This document shows, one piece after another, positions 47,841-56,504 of a DNA stretch of 64,000 nt (positions within the stretch are counted from its first letter, which is position 1; the number at the start of each line of letters is the position of its first letter). The stretch spans positions 22,515-86,514 of the forward strand of contig NZ_JAYGHY010000008.1 of NCBI RefSeq assembly GCF_034931305.1. Reading direction: 5' to 3'. Made by a program: the position numbers and the translations under genes. The notes under the pieces were generated by a model. The model saw only the letters and a program-made list of their open reading frames with translations, was not told where the DNA came from and did not search any database. This stretch comes from Cyanobium gracile_A (GTDB lineage: Bacteria; Cyanobacteriota; Cyanobacteriia; PCC-6307; Cyanobiaceae).

Positions 47841-48662
47841 TCAGTTGTCGATGAACAGCGAATGGGCCGTACGCACCACCCGTGGATCGGGCTCGCCGAT
47901 GACGTCTTCGTCCTTGTGCTCGTACTCTAGGGCGTGGAGGACGCTGCGGATGGCACCGAGCCGGGCGCGCCGCTTCTCGTTCGAGTTGATGATCGTCCAG
48001 GGCGCTACGAGGGTGTCGGTGGCGAGCAGCATCTCGTTGCGCGCTTCGGTGTACGCGTCGTACTTCTCCACGCTCACCTCATCGATGGGCGACAGCTTCC
48101 ACTGCTTGAGCGGATCCTCGCGCCGGTCGGCGAAGCGATGCTTCTGCCGGTCCTGCGACACGGTGAACCACATCTTGAACAGCAGGATTCCACTGCTGAC
48201 GAGTGACTGTTCGAAGGGGGGAACCTGGCGCAGGAACAGGGCGTGCTCCTGCGGGGTGCAGAAGCCCATCACCTTCTCGACGCCGGCCCGGTTGTACCAC
48301 GACCTGTCGAACATCGTGATGTCGCCGGCTGCTGGCAGGTGCGGGACATAGCGCTGGAAGTACCACTGGGTCAGTTCGGCATCGTTGGGCTTCGGCAGGG
48401 CAACATGTTCACTGCCGCGGGGGTTCAGATGCTGGCGGAAGCGCTTGATCGATCCACCCTTGCCCGCCGCATCGCGACCTTCGAACAGCAGAACCAGGCG
48501 CTGTCCGGCAGCCTTGATGTGACGCTGCGCCTTGAGCAGTTCGATCTGGAGCGCTTCGAGGTCGCGTTTGTAGTCCTTCTTGTCGATCGATTCGTCGTAG
48601 GGGAGATCGTTCTGCATCTCCTCGATCGTCTCGGCGGGCGATGGGTGGTGCTTTTTGCTCAT
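47841..48662 (-). CDS. ppk2: Polyphosphate kinase 2
   Basis: 273 residues. PPK2 class I features: Walker A LLFEGRDAAGKGGSIKRF (about 60-74), Walker B ITMFDRSWYNRAGVEKVMGF (D119), and the lid KMWFTVSQDRQKHRFADR. The enzyme transfers phosphate between polyphosphate and nucleoside diphosphates. It may link energy or polyphosphate stores to stress; its position among toxin-antitoxin genes is probably incidental. Confidence 0.95.
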   Translation of the reverse strand: MSKKHHPSPAETIEEMQNDLPYDESIDKKDYKRDLEALQIELLKAQRHIKAAGQRLVLLFEGRDAAGKGGSIKRFRQHLNPRGSEHVALPKPNDAELTQWYFQRYVPHLPAAGDITMFDRSWYNRAGVEKVMGFCTPQEHALFLRQVPPFEQSLVSSGILLFKMWFTVSQDRQKHRFADRREDPLKQWKLSPIDEVSVEKYDAYTEARNEMLLATDTLVAPWTIINSNEKRRARLGAIRSVLHALEYEHKDEDVIGEPDPRVVRTAHSLFIDN

Positions 48663-48785
48663 GGGGTGGCGCTCGTCGCTCGCATACGACCACCTTGGAC
48701 GCCGCAGAGATGGTGCGCCAACCGCTTCCGTCGTCCAGGCAGGTGGCGTGCTCCAGGGTCAGGGCAGCAGCGAGCGCACGAAGGC

Positions 48786-49112
48786 CTACACCGCCTTGGC
48801 GGTGGTGATCGCGTCATCGGCATCCACCCGGTCGAACAGGTCGCTGGGGGCCTGGTCTCCATCCGGGTAGCGGGTGGCGCTGTTCATCCGGCTCAGGGCA
48901 TTGAGGCGCAGGGCTGCCAGGGGTTCTGTGGACACGCCGGCAGCGGAAAGTGATTGGGCCAGAGCCTCAAGCGCGTGGGTCTGGCGTGGCTCGCGGTCGA
49001 GGCTGATCAGGATGGCCTTGAGCGCCTTTTCTGCCGCCTGGCTGGCGTGGTAGCCGGCCATCGCCATGTCGTTGTCGGCTTGCCGCAACCACGCCTCCAC
49101 CCGAGGTGTCAT
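48786..49112 (-). CDS. HEPN-domain toxin of HEPN/MNT pair
   Basis: 108 residues: VEAWLRQADNDMAMAGYHAS, QAAEKALKAILISLDREPRQ, then SRMNSATRYPDGDQAPSDLF. The RxxxxxxRYPD segment and the helical AxxLLxAG...QAAEKxLKA pattern match the HEPN partner of MNT nucleotidyltransferases. Such HEPN proteins are RNases or are AMPylated by MNT. Four-base overlap with the MNT gene. Confidence 0.88.
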   Translation of the reverse strand: MTPRVEAWLRQADNDMAMAGYHASQAAEKALKAILISLDREPRQTHALEALAQSLSAAGVSTEPLAALRLNALSRMNSATRYPDGDQAPSDLFDRVDADDAITTAKAV

Positions 49113-49441
49113 CGTCCTTCCATCGGCACCAGCCGGATCGCGTCCAAGTGGGGATCGTCAGATCCGCGGCGGTCGTGCCACTGGGCAGCATCCAGGGCGA
49201 TCACGTCATCCCCCAGGCAGGCCGAAAGGAGGCCATCAGCGAACGTATCGGCTTCCTCGCGGGTCGGCGCAACGGCGATCAGGTCCACGTCCGAGCGGCT
49301 GTCCCAGTCGCCCCTGGCCCAGGACCCGAACAGCCACACCTCCCAACCCGGGCGCCCCGCCACCAGCGCGTCGGCGCCTTGCTGCAAGGCCTGCAGGCGT
49401 TCACGGCGGCGCTCGGCGCGGAACTGCTGGAGGGTGGCCAT
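49109..49441 (-). CDS. MNT-type nucleotidyltransferase antitoxin
   Basis: 110 residues from ATG 49441 (ATG 49447 also possible). The nucleotidyltransferase motif is VWLFGSWARGDWDSRSDVDL (GS-x10-DxD, D51 and D53). In HEPN/MNT systems this enzyme modifies the HEPN toxin with AMP and so neutralises it. Gene order and overlap are the classical arrangement. Confidence 0.9.
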   Translation of the reverse strand: MATLQQFRAERRRERLQALQQGADALVAGRPGWEVWLFGSWARGDWDSRSDVDLIAVAPTREEADTFADGLLSACLGDDVIALDAAQWHDRRGSDDPHLDAIRLVPMEGR

Positions 49442-49518
49442 GGCCATAGCTTCGCTCGGGCCGCGTCTACCTGCAGCCATTCCCACACCTAGCTTGAAGC
49501 CATCCAGGGAGCGATTCG

Positions 49519-50265
49519 ATGGGTACCACCTCGCCGATCGACGACGGCCTGATGGCCCGCCGGCAGGACCCCACCAACCCCTGCCATCGCAACGGTTTAC
49601 CCCTGCTGTCCTGGACACCTGGGGGAGAACCAGTGGATCCCGCCCAGCTGCGCCGCGACTACCGGCGCCAGGCCCTGCGGCGGGGGGATCTGGCCGACGA
49701 TCCGGTGGCGCAGTTCCGCCGCTGGTTCGATCAGGCGGTGGCCGCCGGGCTGGACGAACCCAACGCCATGGTGCTGGGCACCAGCAATGGCCGCCGCCCC
49801 AGCAGCCGCACGGTGCTGCTCAAGGCCTTCGACGAGCGGGGCTTCGTGTTCTTCACCCACTACGAAAGCCGCAAGGCCACCGAGATCGGCGCCCATCCGG
49901 AGGTGAGCCTGCTGTTCCCCTGGTATGGGCTCGAGCGCCAGGTGATGGTCCTGGGCCGGGCCGAGCGCATCGGCGCCGCCGAATCGCTGGCCTACTTCCT
50001 CTCGCGCCCGATCGGCAGCCGCCTGGGGGCCTGGGTGTCGCAGCAGAGCGCCGTGATCGGCTCCCGCTCGATCCTCGAAGCCCAGTGGGACGCCATGAAG
50101 CGCCGCTTCGCCGATGGCGAGGTGCCGCTGCCGCCCGCCTGGGGCGGTTTCCGGGTGGTGCCGTCGGAGTTCGAGTTCTGGCAGGGCCGCCAGAACCGTC
50201 TGCACGATCGCTTCCGCTACCGGCCCGCCGAGCCGGCCTGGAGCATCGAGCGGCTGGCGCCCTGA
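49519..50265 (+). CDS. pdxH: Pyridoxamine/pyridoxine 5'-phosphate oxidase
   Basis: 248 residues, with the PdxH core from about 40: LRRDYRRQALRRGDLADDPV, NAMVLGTSNGRRPSSRTVLL, FVFFTHYESRKATEIGAHPE, and the C-terminal FEFWQGRQNRLHDRFRYRP, the conserved PNPOx signature. FMN-dependent last step in pyridoxal phosphate formation. The N-terminal 30 residues before the core are poorly conserved, and ATG 49552 could be the real start. Confidence 0.95.
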   Translation: MGTTSPIDDGLMARRQDPTNPCHRNGLPLLSWTPGGEPVDPAQLRRDYRRQALRRGDLADDPVAQFRRWFDQAVAAGLDEPNAMVLGTSNGRRPSSRTVLLKAFDERGFVFFTHYESRKATEIGAHPEVSLLFPWYGLERQVMVLGRAERIGAAESLAYFLSRPIGSRLGAWVSQQSAVIGSRSILEAQWDAMKRRFADGEVPLPPAWGGFRVVPSEFEFWQGRQNRLHDRFRYRPAEPAWSIERLAP

Positions 50266-50380
50266 AGCACCGGCACCAGCCGGCTTCGATCTCCTGGTTC
50301 CCTCCGCAATCGCCCCGGGGCCACCTGCCCAGACTGAAGTGGATCACGCCTGCGCGGATCCCCTCCCTCGCCCAGGTGCC

Positions 50381-50839
50381 ATGCCTTTCGCCCTGAATTT
50401 CGTCCACCCCGTGCTGATGTGGGTGCTGCTCGGTTTGATGCTCTATTCGGGCTATCTCGGCTTCAAGGCCAGCCAGATCCGCAAGGTGAGCCCAGAGGAA
50501 CGCAAGGCGATGGTTCCCCTGCGCTATGGCCCGCGTCATGCCCAACTGGGGGCGGTGATCCTGGGCCTCACCCTGCTGGGGGCCGCCGGAGGGCTGGGCG
50601 CCACCGTCCTCAAGAACGGCAAGCTGATCCTCGGCCCCCACCTGTTCGCCGGTCTGGCGGTGGTCGTGCTGGTGATCGCCACGGCCTCCCTGGGGCCCTC
50701 CCTGCAGAAGGGCAAGGACTGGGCCCGGAGCCTGCACATCACGCTCAATGGCCTGGTGCTGGTGCTGTTCGGCTGGCAGGCGTTCACTGGGATCGCGATC
50801 GTCCAGAAGCTGCTCGATGCCGGTACGGCACCGGCCTGA
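50381..50839 (+). CDS. DUF4079 membrane protein
   Basis: 152 residues, four membrane segments with histidines at the ends (NFVHPVLMWVLLGLMLYSGY, RYGPRHAQLGAVILGLTL, LGPHLFAGLAVVVLVIATAS, LHITLNGLVLVLFGWQAFTG). DUF4079 is a cyanobacterial/plastid family that resembles cytochrome b561-like bundles; the four histidines could bind haem. Function unproven. Confidence 0.85.
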   Translation: MPFALNFVHPVLMWVLLGLMLYSGYLGFKASQIRKVSPEERKAMVPLRYGPRHAQLGAVILGLTLLGAAGGLGATVLKNGKLILGPHLFAGLAVVVLVIATASLGPSLQKGKDWARSLHITLNGLVLVLFGWQAFTGIAIVQKLLDAGTAPA

Positions 50840-50848
50840 CCATTCCAC

Positions 50849-50874
50849 CTGTTATGCGGCTATGCTCATAACAG
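50849..50874. promoter_or_regulatory. Inverted repeat before persulfide dioxygenase gene
   Basis: CTGTTATG and CATAACAG form perfect 8-base arms around a 10-base spacer, 18 bases before the ATG. TTATGCG within it also begins the palindrome before the sulfide:quinone oxidoreductase gene (58595-58612). A site for an ArsR-type sulfide-responsive repressor is a reasonable guess. Confidence 0.55.
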
Positions 50875-50891
50875 TTGATGCCTGGCCGCCC

Positions 50892-52013
50892 ATGTCTGTC
50901 GCTCCCGCGCCCTCCCTGTCCCTCGCCGCCGCCGCCGGGGGCGCCCCGCTGCTGTTCCGCCAGCTGTTCGACGCCGAGACCGGCACCTTCACCTATCTGC
51001 TGGCCGATGTGGCCAGCCGCCAGGCCCTGCTGATCGATTCGGTCTTTGAGCAGCACGACCGCGACCTCTCGCTGATCCGCGAGCTGGGCCTCAATCTGGC
51101 GGCGTCGATCGACACCCACGCCCATGCCGACCATGTGACCGGCAGCTGGCTGATGCACGAGGCCACCGGCTGTGCCATCGGCCTCGCCGCCGCGGCCGGC
51201 GCCGAGAACGTCACCCGTCCCCTCAGCCACGGGGATCGCGTCGCCTTCGGCGGCCGCCATGTGGAGGTGCGCGCCACCCCCGGCCACACCAACGGCTGCC
51301 TCACCTTCGTGCTCGACGACCATTCGATGGCCTTCACCGGCGATGCCCTGCTGGTGCGCGGCTGTGGCCGCTGTGACTTCCAGCAGGGCAACGCCCACAC
51401 CCTCTGGACCTCGATCACCGAGCAGATCCTCAGCCTGCCCGACTCCTGCCTGCTCTACCCCGGCCACGACTACACCGGCCGCAGCATCACTTCGGTCACC
51501 GAAGAGAAGGCCTTCAACGCCCGCCTCGGCGGCAACGCCACCGAACGGGACTTCGTGGGTCACATGGAAAACATGCGACTGCCCCATCCCCGCAAGATCG
51601 CCGAGGCCCTTCCCGGCAACATGCGCTCCGGCAAGCCCCGCGAGGCGTCCGCAGCAGCGGACTGGGCGCCCATGGCACGCAGCTTTGCCGGACTGCCCGA
51701 GCTCAGCCCGGCCTGGGTGGCCGCCCATCGGAGCGATGTCACCGTGCTCGATGTGCGCTCCGCCGAGGAATTCAACGGTCCCGAAGGGCGTGTGAGCGGC
51801 AGCGTGCTGATCCCCCTGCCGGAGCTGGAGAGCCGCACCAGCGACATCCCCTCAGATCGCCCGCTGGTGGTGGTCTGCCATTCGGGCAGCCGATCGGCCC
51901 TGGCCACCCAGCAGCTGCTCAAGGCCGGCCGGCAGCAGGTCGCCAACCTCCGCGGCGGGCTGAGCCGCTGGGCGGCCGAGGGCTACCCGCTCGAGGGCGT
52001 CGTCCAGGCCTGA
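50892..52013 (+). CDS. Persulfide dioxygenase-rhodanese fusion
   Basis: 373 residues from ATG 50892. Residues 1-245 are an ETHE1-type metallo-beta-lactamase domain: THAHADH (H76, H78, D80, H81), ATPGHTNG (H132) and FTGDALL (D151), with the conserved GRCDFQQG segment. Residues 265-373 form a rhodanese domain with catalytic C327 (VVVCHSGSRS). Together they oxidise glutathione persulfide to sulfite and transfer sulfane sulfur. The rhodanese-DUF2892 gene follows after 45 bases, and sulfide:quinone oxidoreductase lies 6.7 kb away. Confidence 0.93.
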   Translation: MSVAPAPSLSLAAAAGGAPLLFRQLFDAETGTFTYLLADVASRQALLIDSVFEQHDRDLSLIRELGLNLAASIDTHAHADHVTGSWLMHEATGCAIGLAAAAGAENVTRPLSHGDRVAFGGRHVEVRATPGHTNGCLTFVLDDHSMAFTGDALLVRGCGRCDFQQGNAHTLWTSITEQILSLPDSCLLYPGHDYTGRSITSVTEEKAFNARLGGNATERDFVGHMENMRLPHPRKIAEALPGNMRSGKPREASAAADWAPMARSFAGLPELSPAWVAAHRSDVTVLDVRSAEEFNGPEGRVSGSVLIPLPELESRTSDIPSDRPLVVVCHSGSRSALATQQLLKAGRQQVANLRGGLSRWAAEGYPLEGVVQA

Positions 52014-52058
52014 TCCGCTCCCCACCTTTTGTCCTTTCCATCCCACCGCCTGACGTCC

Positions 52059-52604
52059 ATGACCGCCACCACCACCCCCTCCCGCATCAGCGCCCACGAC
52101 CTCGCCGACCAGCTGGCGGCCCGCGACGTCACCGTGATCGATGTGCGCGAACCGATGGAATACGCCACCGGCCACATCAGCGGCAGCCTCAACGTGCCCC
52201 TCTCGCGCCTCACCCAGGCCGATCTTCCCAGCGGGCCGCTGGTGCTGGTCTGCCAGAGCGGCAACCGCAGCAGCAAGGGCCTGTCCCATCTGCTCCAGCA
52301 GGGCCATCCCCACCCCGTCGCCGACCTGCTCGGTGGCGTGCCCGCCTGGCAGCAGGCCGGCTTCCCGGTGCGCAAGCTCAAGGGGGCGCCACTGCCGCTG
52401 ATGCGCCAGGTGCAGATCGTCGCCGGCAGCCTGGTGCTGCTGGGCGTGATCCTCTCCCAGACCGTGGCGCCGGGCTGGATCTGGCTGAGCGGCTTCGTGG
52501 GAGCCGGGCTCACCTTCGCGGGCGTCTCCGGCTTCTGCGGCATGGCCCGCCTGCTGGCCGCCATGCCCTGGAACCGGGTGTCGCTGGGATCAGGGCTGGG
52601 CTGA
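52059..52604 (+). CDS. Rhodanese with DUF2892-like membrane tail
   Basis: 181 residues. The rhodanese domain spans 8-110 with active-site Cys in LVLVCQSGNRSSKGLSHLLQ; two membrane helices follow (LMRQVQIVAGSLVLLGVILS, WIWLSGFVGAGLTFAGVSGF) with a terminal CGMARLLAAMPWN, the DUF2892 pattern. Sulfur transfer near the membrane, in one operon with the persulfide dioxygenase. Its end overlaps the convergent methyltransferase gene by 15 bases. Confidence 0.9.
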   Translation: MTATTTPSRISAHDLADQLAARDVTVIDVREPMEYATGHISGSLNVPLSRLTQADLPSGPLVLVCQSGNRSSKGLSHLLQQGHPHPVADLLGGVPAWQQAGFPVRKLKGAPLPLMRQVQIVAGSLVLLGVILSQTVAPGWIWLSGFVGAGLTFAGVSGFCGMARLLAAMPWNRVSLGSGLG

Positions 52605-53258
52605 GCTGCGGCGCCACAGGCCGATCCATTCGTCCTGGCGCTTGTCCACCGAACCGGCGGCCGGCTCCCAGAGCTCGGCCACCAGCCCCGCCTGGCCCAG
52701 CTGGGCGGCCACCACCTCGGGGTCGCTGCCCCAGGGCGGGCCGCCCGGCTTGCGGTGGCACCAGAACAGCCCCAGCAGCCAGCCGCCCGGTGCCAGCAAG
52801 CGGCTGGCGGTGGCGATGTAGTCGTCGCGGCGGCCGGGATCGATGGCGCAGAAGCAGGTGTGCTCCACGATCCCGGTGAGGCTGCCAGGGGCGAGGCCAG
52901 CCGCTTCAAGGGCCTGCCGGTCGAACAGGTCGGCCTGCAGCCAGCGCAGGTCGGCCTGCAGCCAGCGCAGGTTGGCCCGGTCGTGGCCATGCAGCGCCCG
53001 GGCCTCGGCCAGGGCCTCAGCACTGAAATCGAGGCCGATGGCGGCGAAACCGAGCGCTTCCAGCAGGGCCACCTCATGGCCGCGGCCGCAGCCCGGCACC
53101 AGCACCTGTCCCGGGGGCTGGGGGGCCAACGAATGGGCGCCCAGGAACTGGGCCAGCGGCGGCGCGGGCCGGCCCAGCTCCCAGCCGTCGGTGCCTTCTC
53201 GGTAACGCTGGTCCCAGCGGCTCGCCTCAGCGAGGCTGACCGATTCAGAGCGGTTCAT
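52590..53258 (-). CDS. TPMT-family SAM methyltransferase
   Basis: 222 residues from ATG 53258. Thiopurine/thiol methyltransferase family: WDQRYREGTDGWELGRPAPP, LVPGCGRGHEVALLEALGF (SAM motif I), IVEHTCFCAIDPGRRDDYIA and LLGLFWCHRKPGGPPW. Relatives methylate halides, thiols or bisulfide, which would suit the sulfide neighbourhood. A 21-base exact tandem duplication repeats seven residues (ADLRWLQ) after the second beta strand; whether this harms the enzyme is unclear. Confidence 0.88.
   Translation of the reverse strand: MNRSESVSLAEASRWDQRYREGTDGWELGRPAPPLAQFLGAHSLAPQPPGQVLVPGCGRGHEVALLEALGFAAIGLDFSAEALAEARALHGHDRANLRWLQADLRWLQADLFDRQALEAAGLAPGSLTGIVEHTCFCAIDPGRRDDYIATASRLLAPGGWLLGLFWCHRKPGGPPWGSDPEVVAAQLGQAGLVAELWEPAAGSVDKRQDEWIGLWRRSSAQP
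52926..52967. repeat. Exact 21-base tandem duplication inside methyltransferase gene
   Basis: CAGGTCGGCCTGCAGCCAGC plus G occurs twice head to tail, in frame, giving LRWLQADLRWLQAD in the protein. Recent slippage is likely since the copies are identical. Confidence 0.9.
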
Positions 53259-53327
53259 CACTCCAGCATGCCGCAGCCCATGGCGACATGGGCCTAGCGG
53301 CATGGAGGCATCGGGCCCCAGCGCCGG

Positions 53328-53781
53328 TCAGCGGCGAGTCCAGGTACTCAGATCGATCACCGAGTCGAGATCGGTGCTGTGCCTGTAGACCACTTGGAGG
53401 TTCCGGCCATCGATGATGCGGCCCTCCGCAAAGCCATCCTCATCCACCAGAAAGAAGCTCTTGTTGTCATAGCCAATCGTGGCGACGAACTTCTCGCTGG
53501 CGAACTTCGAGCGGAAGACACCATGCATCAGCCGGCCCTGCTGCCTGGTGATCTCCACCGTTGCCTCCAGGTCGCTGAAGTCCCCATGGTGATGGGTCTT
53601 GCAGCGAGAGGCCTCCACCTTGCACAGCACCGCCCCCTTTCCCCGTCACGGCCCACTGCCCCACGAGGTTCGGCACGGCAGGGGCAGGCAGGGCTTCCGC
53701 AGGCGCCGCCAGGCCAAGGCCGCTCAGAGCGAAGCTGCACAGCAGGGCGGAGAGCCGGCGTGCCGTTGCTGGACTGGGCAT
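53328..53781 (-). pseudogene. Secreted protein gene split by a frameshift
   Basis: ATG 53781 opens a signal peptide (MPSPATARRLSALLCSFALS, then GLGLAAPAEALPAPAV) and NLVGQWAVTGKG; after the AAAGGGGG tract at about 53634-53641 the sensible sequence continues in another frame as AVLCKVEASRCKTHHHGDFS, through DGFAEGRIIDGRNLQVVYRH to STWTRR and a stop at 53328. The two halves join into one 148-residue lipocalin-like beta protein if one G is removed or two are added. Either a slippage mutation in a G-run or a sequencing error. Family unknown. Confidence 0.6.
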
Positions 53782-53967
53782 GTCGTCTCCCCACAGTCGT
53801 GAACCTCAACGTATGCGGCCTCCACGGGCCACAGCACCGGGGTGCGGCCAGCGGCAACAGTAGGTATTAGTTCATGTGTCCATTCGCTCACAACGGCAGC
53901 GTGTTCCCGCCAATCCATTGCAGCCTCGCGTCAGGCCGACAGGCCCTTGTCTCCGGGCGCCGACGCG

Positions 53968-55371
53968 ATGGACTGGCTGGCTGACACCGTGGTTCTGTCG
54001 CGGATGCAGTTCGCGTTGACGGCCATCTTCCACATGCTCTGGCCGGTGCTCTCCACCGGCCTGGCGATCTTCCTGGTGATTCTCGAAGCCCTCTGGCTGC
54101 GCACCCAGAACCCCCTCTACTACCGGCAGGCCCGTTTCTGGGCCAAGCTCTACGTGCTCAATTTCGGCATCGGCGTGGCCTCGGGGCTGCCGATGGAGTT
54201 CCAGTTCGGCACCAACTGGGCCCCGCTCTCGGAGTTCGTGGGCGATTTCTTCGGGGCGGTTCTCGGTTTCGAGGGCGCCATGGCCTTCATGCTCGAGGCC
54301 GGCTTCCTCGGCATCATGCTGTTCGGCTGGAACCGGGTGCCGCCGGTGATCCACTTTCTCTCCACCGTGATGGTGGCCTTCGGCGCCAACCTCTCGGTGT
54401 TCTGGATCCTGAGCGCCAACTCCTGGCTGCAGACCCCAGCCGGCGGCAGCTTCAGCCAGGGCCATTTCCATGTGGAGAACTACTTCAACGCCATCAACAA
54501 CCCGTTCATGCTGCGCAGCGTGCTGCACATGAGCCTGGCCACGGTGGAAACCTCGATGCTGGTGGTGGCGGCGATCAGCGCCTGGTCGCTGCTGTCAGGC
54601 AAGGCGGAGGCCTTCTTCTCCTTCTCCTTCCGCCTGGCCCTGGTGATCCTGCTGGTGGTGGCCCCGGTCCAGATCCTGGCCGGCCATGAGAGCGCCCTGC
54701 AGATCGCCGAGCACCAGCCCACCAAGCTGGCCGCCATGGAAGCGCTCTGGGAGAACCGATCGGCCGGGGAGTCTCCCCCCTGGAGCGTGGTCGCCGCGCC
54801 GGATGCCAGCGACGGTCGCAACCGCTGGGATCTGGGCGTTCCCGGCGGGCTCAGCTGGATCCTGGAAGGTCGCCCCAGGCTCAGTCACGACGTGCGCGGC
54901 CTGAACAGCTGGCCCGCCGACCAGCGTCCCCGGATGGTGGGGCTGATCTTCTACGCGTTCCGGCTGATGGCGGGGATCGGCATTGCCGTCACCGCCCTGA
55001 TGGGGCTGAGTGTGGTGCTCTGGTGGCGAACTGGCCTGAAGCCGGAGTTCTTCCGCCAGCAGCGCTGGCTGAGCTGGTGCTGGATCCTGGCGGCGCCGGC
55101 CGGTTACCTGGCGATCGAATCCGGCTGGGTCGTGCGGTGCGTCGGCCGGCAGCCCTGGACGGTGTACGGCCAGCTGCGCACTTCCGAGGCCGCTTCCCAG
55201 CTGCCGGCCCAGGAAGTGCTGATCAGCCTGAGCAGCTTCACCCTCCTCTACGCCACCCTGCTGGTCTTCGCGCTCATCTTCGGCGCCCGCATCATCCGCA
55301 AGGGCCCTGACCTCTCGCTGGAACCACCGACGGGGCCCGTCCGCGGGCCTCTCCCCCTGCCGACCGACTGA
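53968..55371 (+). CDS. cydA: Cytochrome bd-type quinol oxidase subunit I
   Basis: 467 residues from ATG 53968, nine membrane segments. Haem ligands: H22 (AIFHMLWP), His in VLHMSLATVETSML and Met in the region around residue 330-340 (PRMVGLIFYAFRLMAG); GRQPWTVYGQLRT is the conserved motif. The Q loop is short (CIO type), so this is the cyanide-insensitive branch of the bd family, common in cyanobacteria. Reduces O2 with plastoquinol. One-base overlap with cydB. Confidence 0.95.
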   Translation: MDWLADTVVLSRMQFALTAIFHMLWPVLSTGLAIFLVILEALWLRTQNPLYYRQARFWAKLYVLNFGIGVASGLPMEFQFGTNWAPLSEFVGDFFGAVLGFEGAMAFMLEAGFLGIMLFGWNRVPPVIHFLSTVMVAFGANLSVFWILSANSWLQTPAGGSFSQGHFHVENYFNAINNPFMLRSVLHMSLATVETSMLVVAAISAWSLLSGKAEAFFSFSFRLALVILLVVAPVQILAGHESALQIAEHQPTKLAAMEALWENRSAGESPPWSVVAAPDASDGRNRWDLGVPGGLSWILEGRPRLSHDVRGLNSWPADQRPRMVGLIFYAFRLMAGIGIAVTALMGLSVVLWWRTGLKPEFFRQQRWLSWCWILAAPAGYLAIESGWVVRCVGRQPWTVYGQLRTSEAASQLPAQEVLISLSSFTLLYATLLVFALIFGARIIRKGPDLSLEPPTGPVRGPLPLPTD

Positions 55372-56384
55372 TGGACTTCCTGGATGTCTTCATGCCAGTG
55401 GTCTGGTTCGTGATCCTGGCCCTGTTCCTGCTCCTGTACGTGATCCTCGATGGCTTCGATCTCGGGGTGGGGATTCTCTCGCTCAGCTCCCCCAGTGAGC
55501 AGCAGCGCAGCCTGCTGATGGCCTCGCTCGGCTCCATCTGGGATGCCAATGAAACCTGGCTGGTGTTGATGGGCGGGGCGCTGTTTGGTGCCTTTCCGCT
55601 CGCCTACGGCACGATCCTGAAGGCGCTCTATGGGCCGATCTACCTGATGATCCTCGGCCTGATCCTGCGGGCCGTGGCCTTCGAGTTCCGCGAGAACGCC
55701 ATCAACAAACGGCCCTGGAATCTCACCTTCGGCTTCGGCAGCGTGCTGGCCGCCGCCTCCCAGGGCGTCTGCCTCGGCACCGTGCTCTCCGGTCTGCCCA
55801 CCGACGCCGACGGTCACTTCATCGGCTCCCCCTGGATCTGGCTCAACTGGAGCAGTCTGGTGGTGGCCCTCACCCTGATCCAGGGCTATGTGCTGATCGG
55901 CTCCACCTACCTGATCCTCAAGACCAGCGGTGAGCTGCAGCGGTTGCATGTGCGCACGGCCCGGCTGGCGGCGACCACCACCCTGGCCGGGGCGCTGCTG
56001 ATCACCGTCACCTCCCCCTTCGTATCGGAAGCGCTGCGGGAGCGCCTGTTTGATCCGGCCTTCCTGCCCTTTTTCGTGCTGTTGCCACTGCTCGGCATCG
56101 CCCTGATCGTGCAGCTGTTCCGCAGCCTGGCCATGGGCCAGGAGGTGTGGCCGTTCGTGTACACGGTGCTGCTGTTCATTCTGAGCTTCGCGGGTCTGGG
56201 AGTGATGGTGTTCCCGGCGATCATTCCACCGTCGGTCACAATCTTTGAGGCGTCTTCATCGGTGACGTCAATGGTGTTCATGCTCACCTTCATCGGCGTT
56301 CTCATTCCGATCATGCTCTTCTACAACATTTACAATTACATTGCCTTTCGTGGCAAAGTGGAGGTCGAACCCCACAAAGCCTGA
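55371..56384 (+). CDS. cydB: Cytochrome bd-type quinol oxidase subunit II
   Basis: 337 residues, eight or nine membrane helices. MDFLDVFMPVVWFVILALFL, VILDGFDLGVGIL (conserved DGFDLGVG), SIWDANETWLVLMGGALFGA, and the ending FLTFIGV-like MLTFIGVLIPIMLFYNIYNY with FRGKV are CydB hallmarks. Forms the terminal oxidase with CydA; together they support respiration when haem-copper oxidases are inhibited by cyanide or sulfide. Confidence 0.96.
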   Translation: MDFLDVFMPVVWFVILALFLLLYVILDGFDLGVGILSLSSPSEQQRSLLMASLGSIWDANETWLVLMGGALFGAFPLAYGTILKALYGPIYLMILGLILRAVAFEFRENAINKRPWNLTFGFGSVLAAASQGVCLGTVLSGLPTDADGHFIGSPWIWLNWSSLVVALTLIQGYVLIGSTYLILKTSGELQRLHVRTARLAATTTLAGALLITVTSPFVSEALRERLFDPAFLPFFVLLPLLGIALIVQLFRSLAMGQEVWPFVYTVLLFILSFAGLGVMVFPAIIPPSVTIFEASSSVTSMVFMLTFIGVLIPIMLFYNIYNYIAFRGKVEVEPHKA

Positions 56385-56504
56385 GAGTTTCCGCCCCGAA
56401 CACAGTGACCGTGCTGACATGGAGATGTGATTCTCCTGCAGCGGGACATCCAGGATATTCGCCGGAGACGCCCCTTCCGCCATGAATATCTCCGAAACTG
56501 AAGA

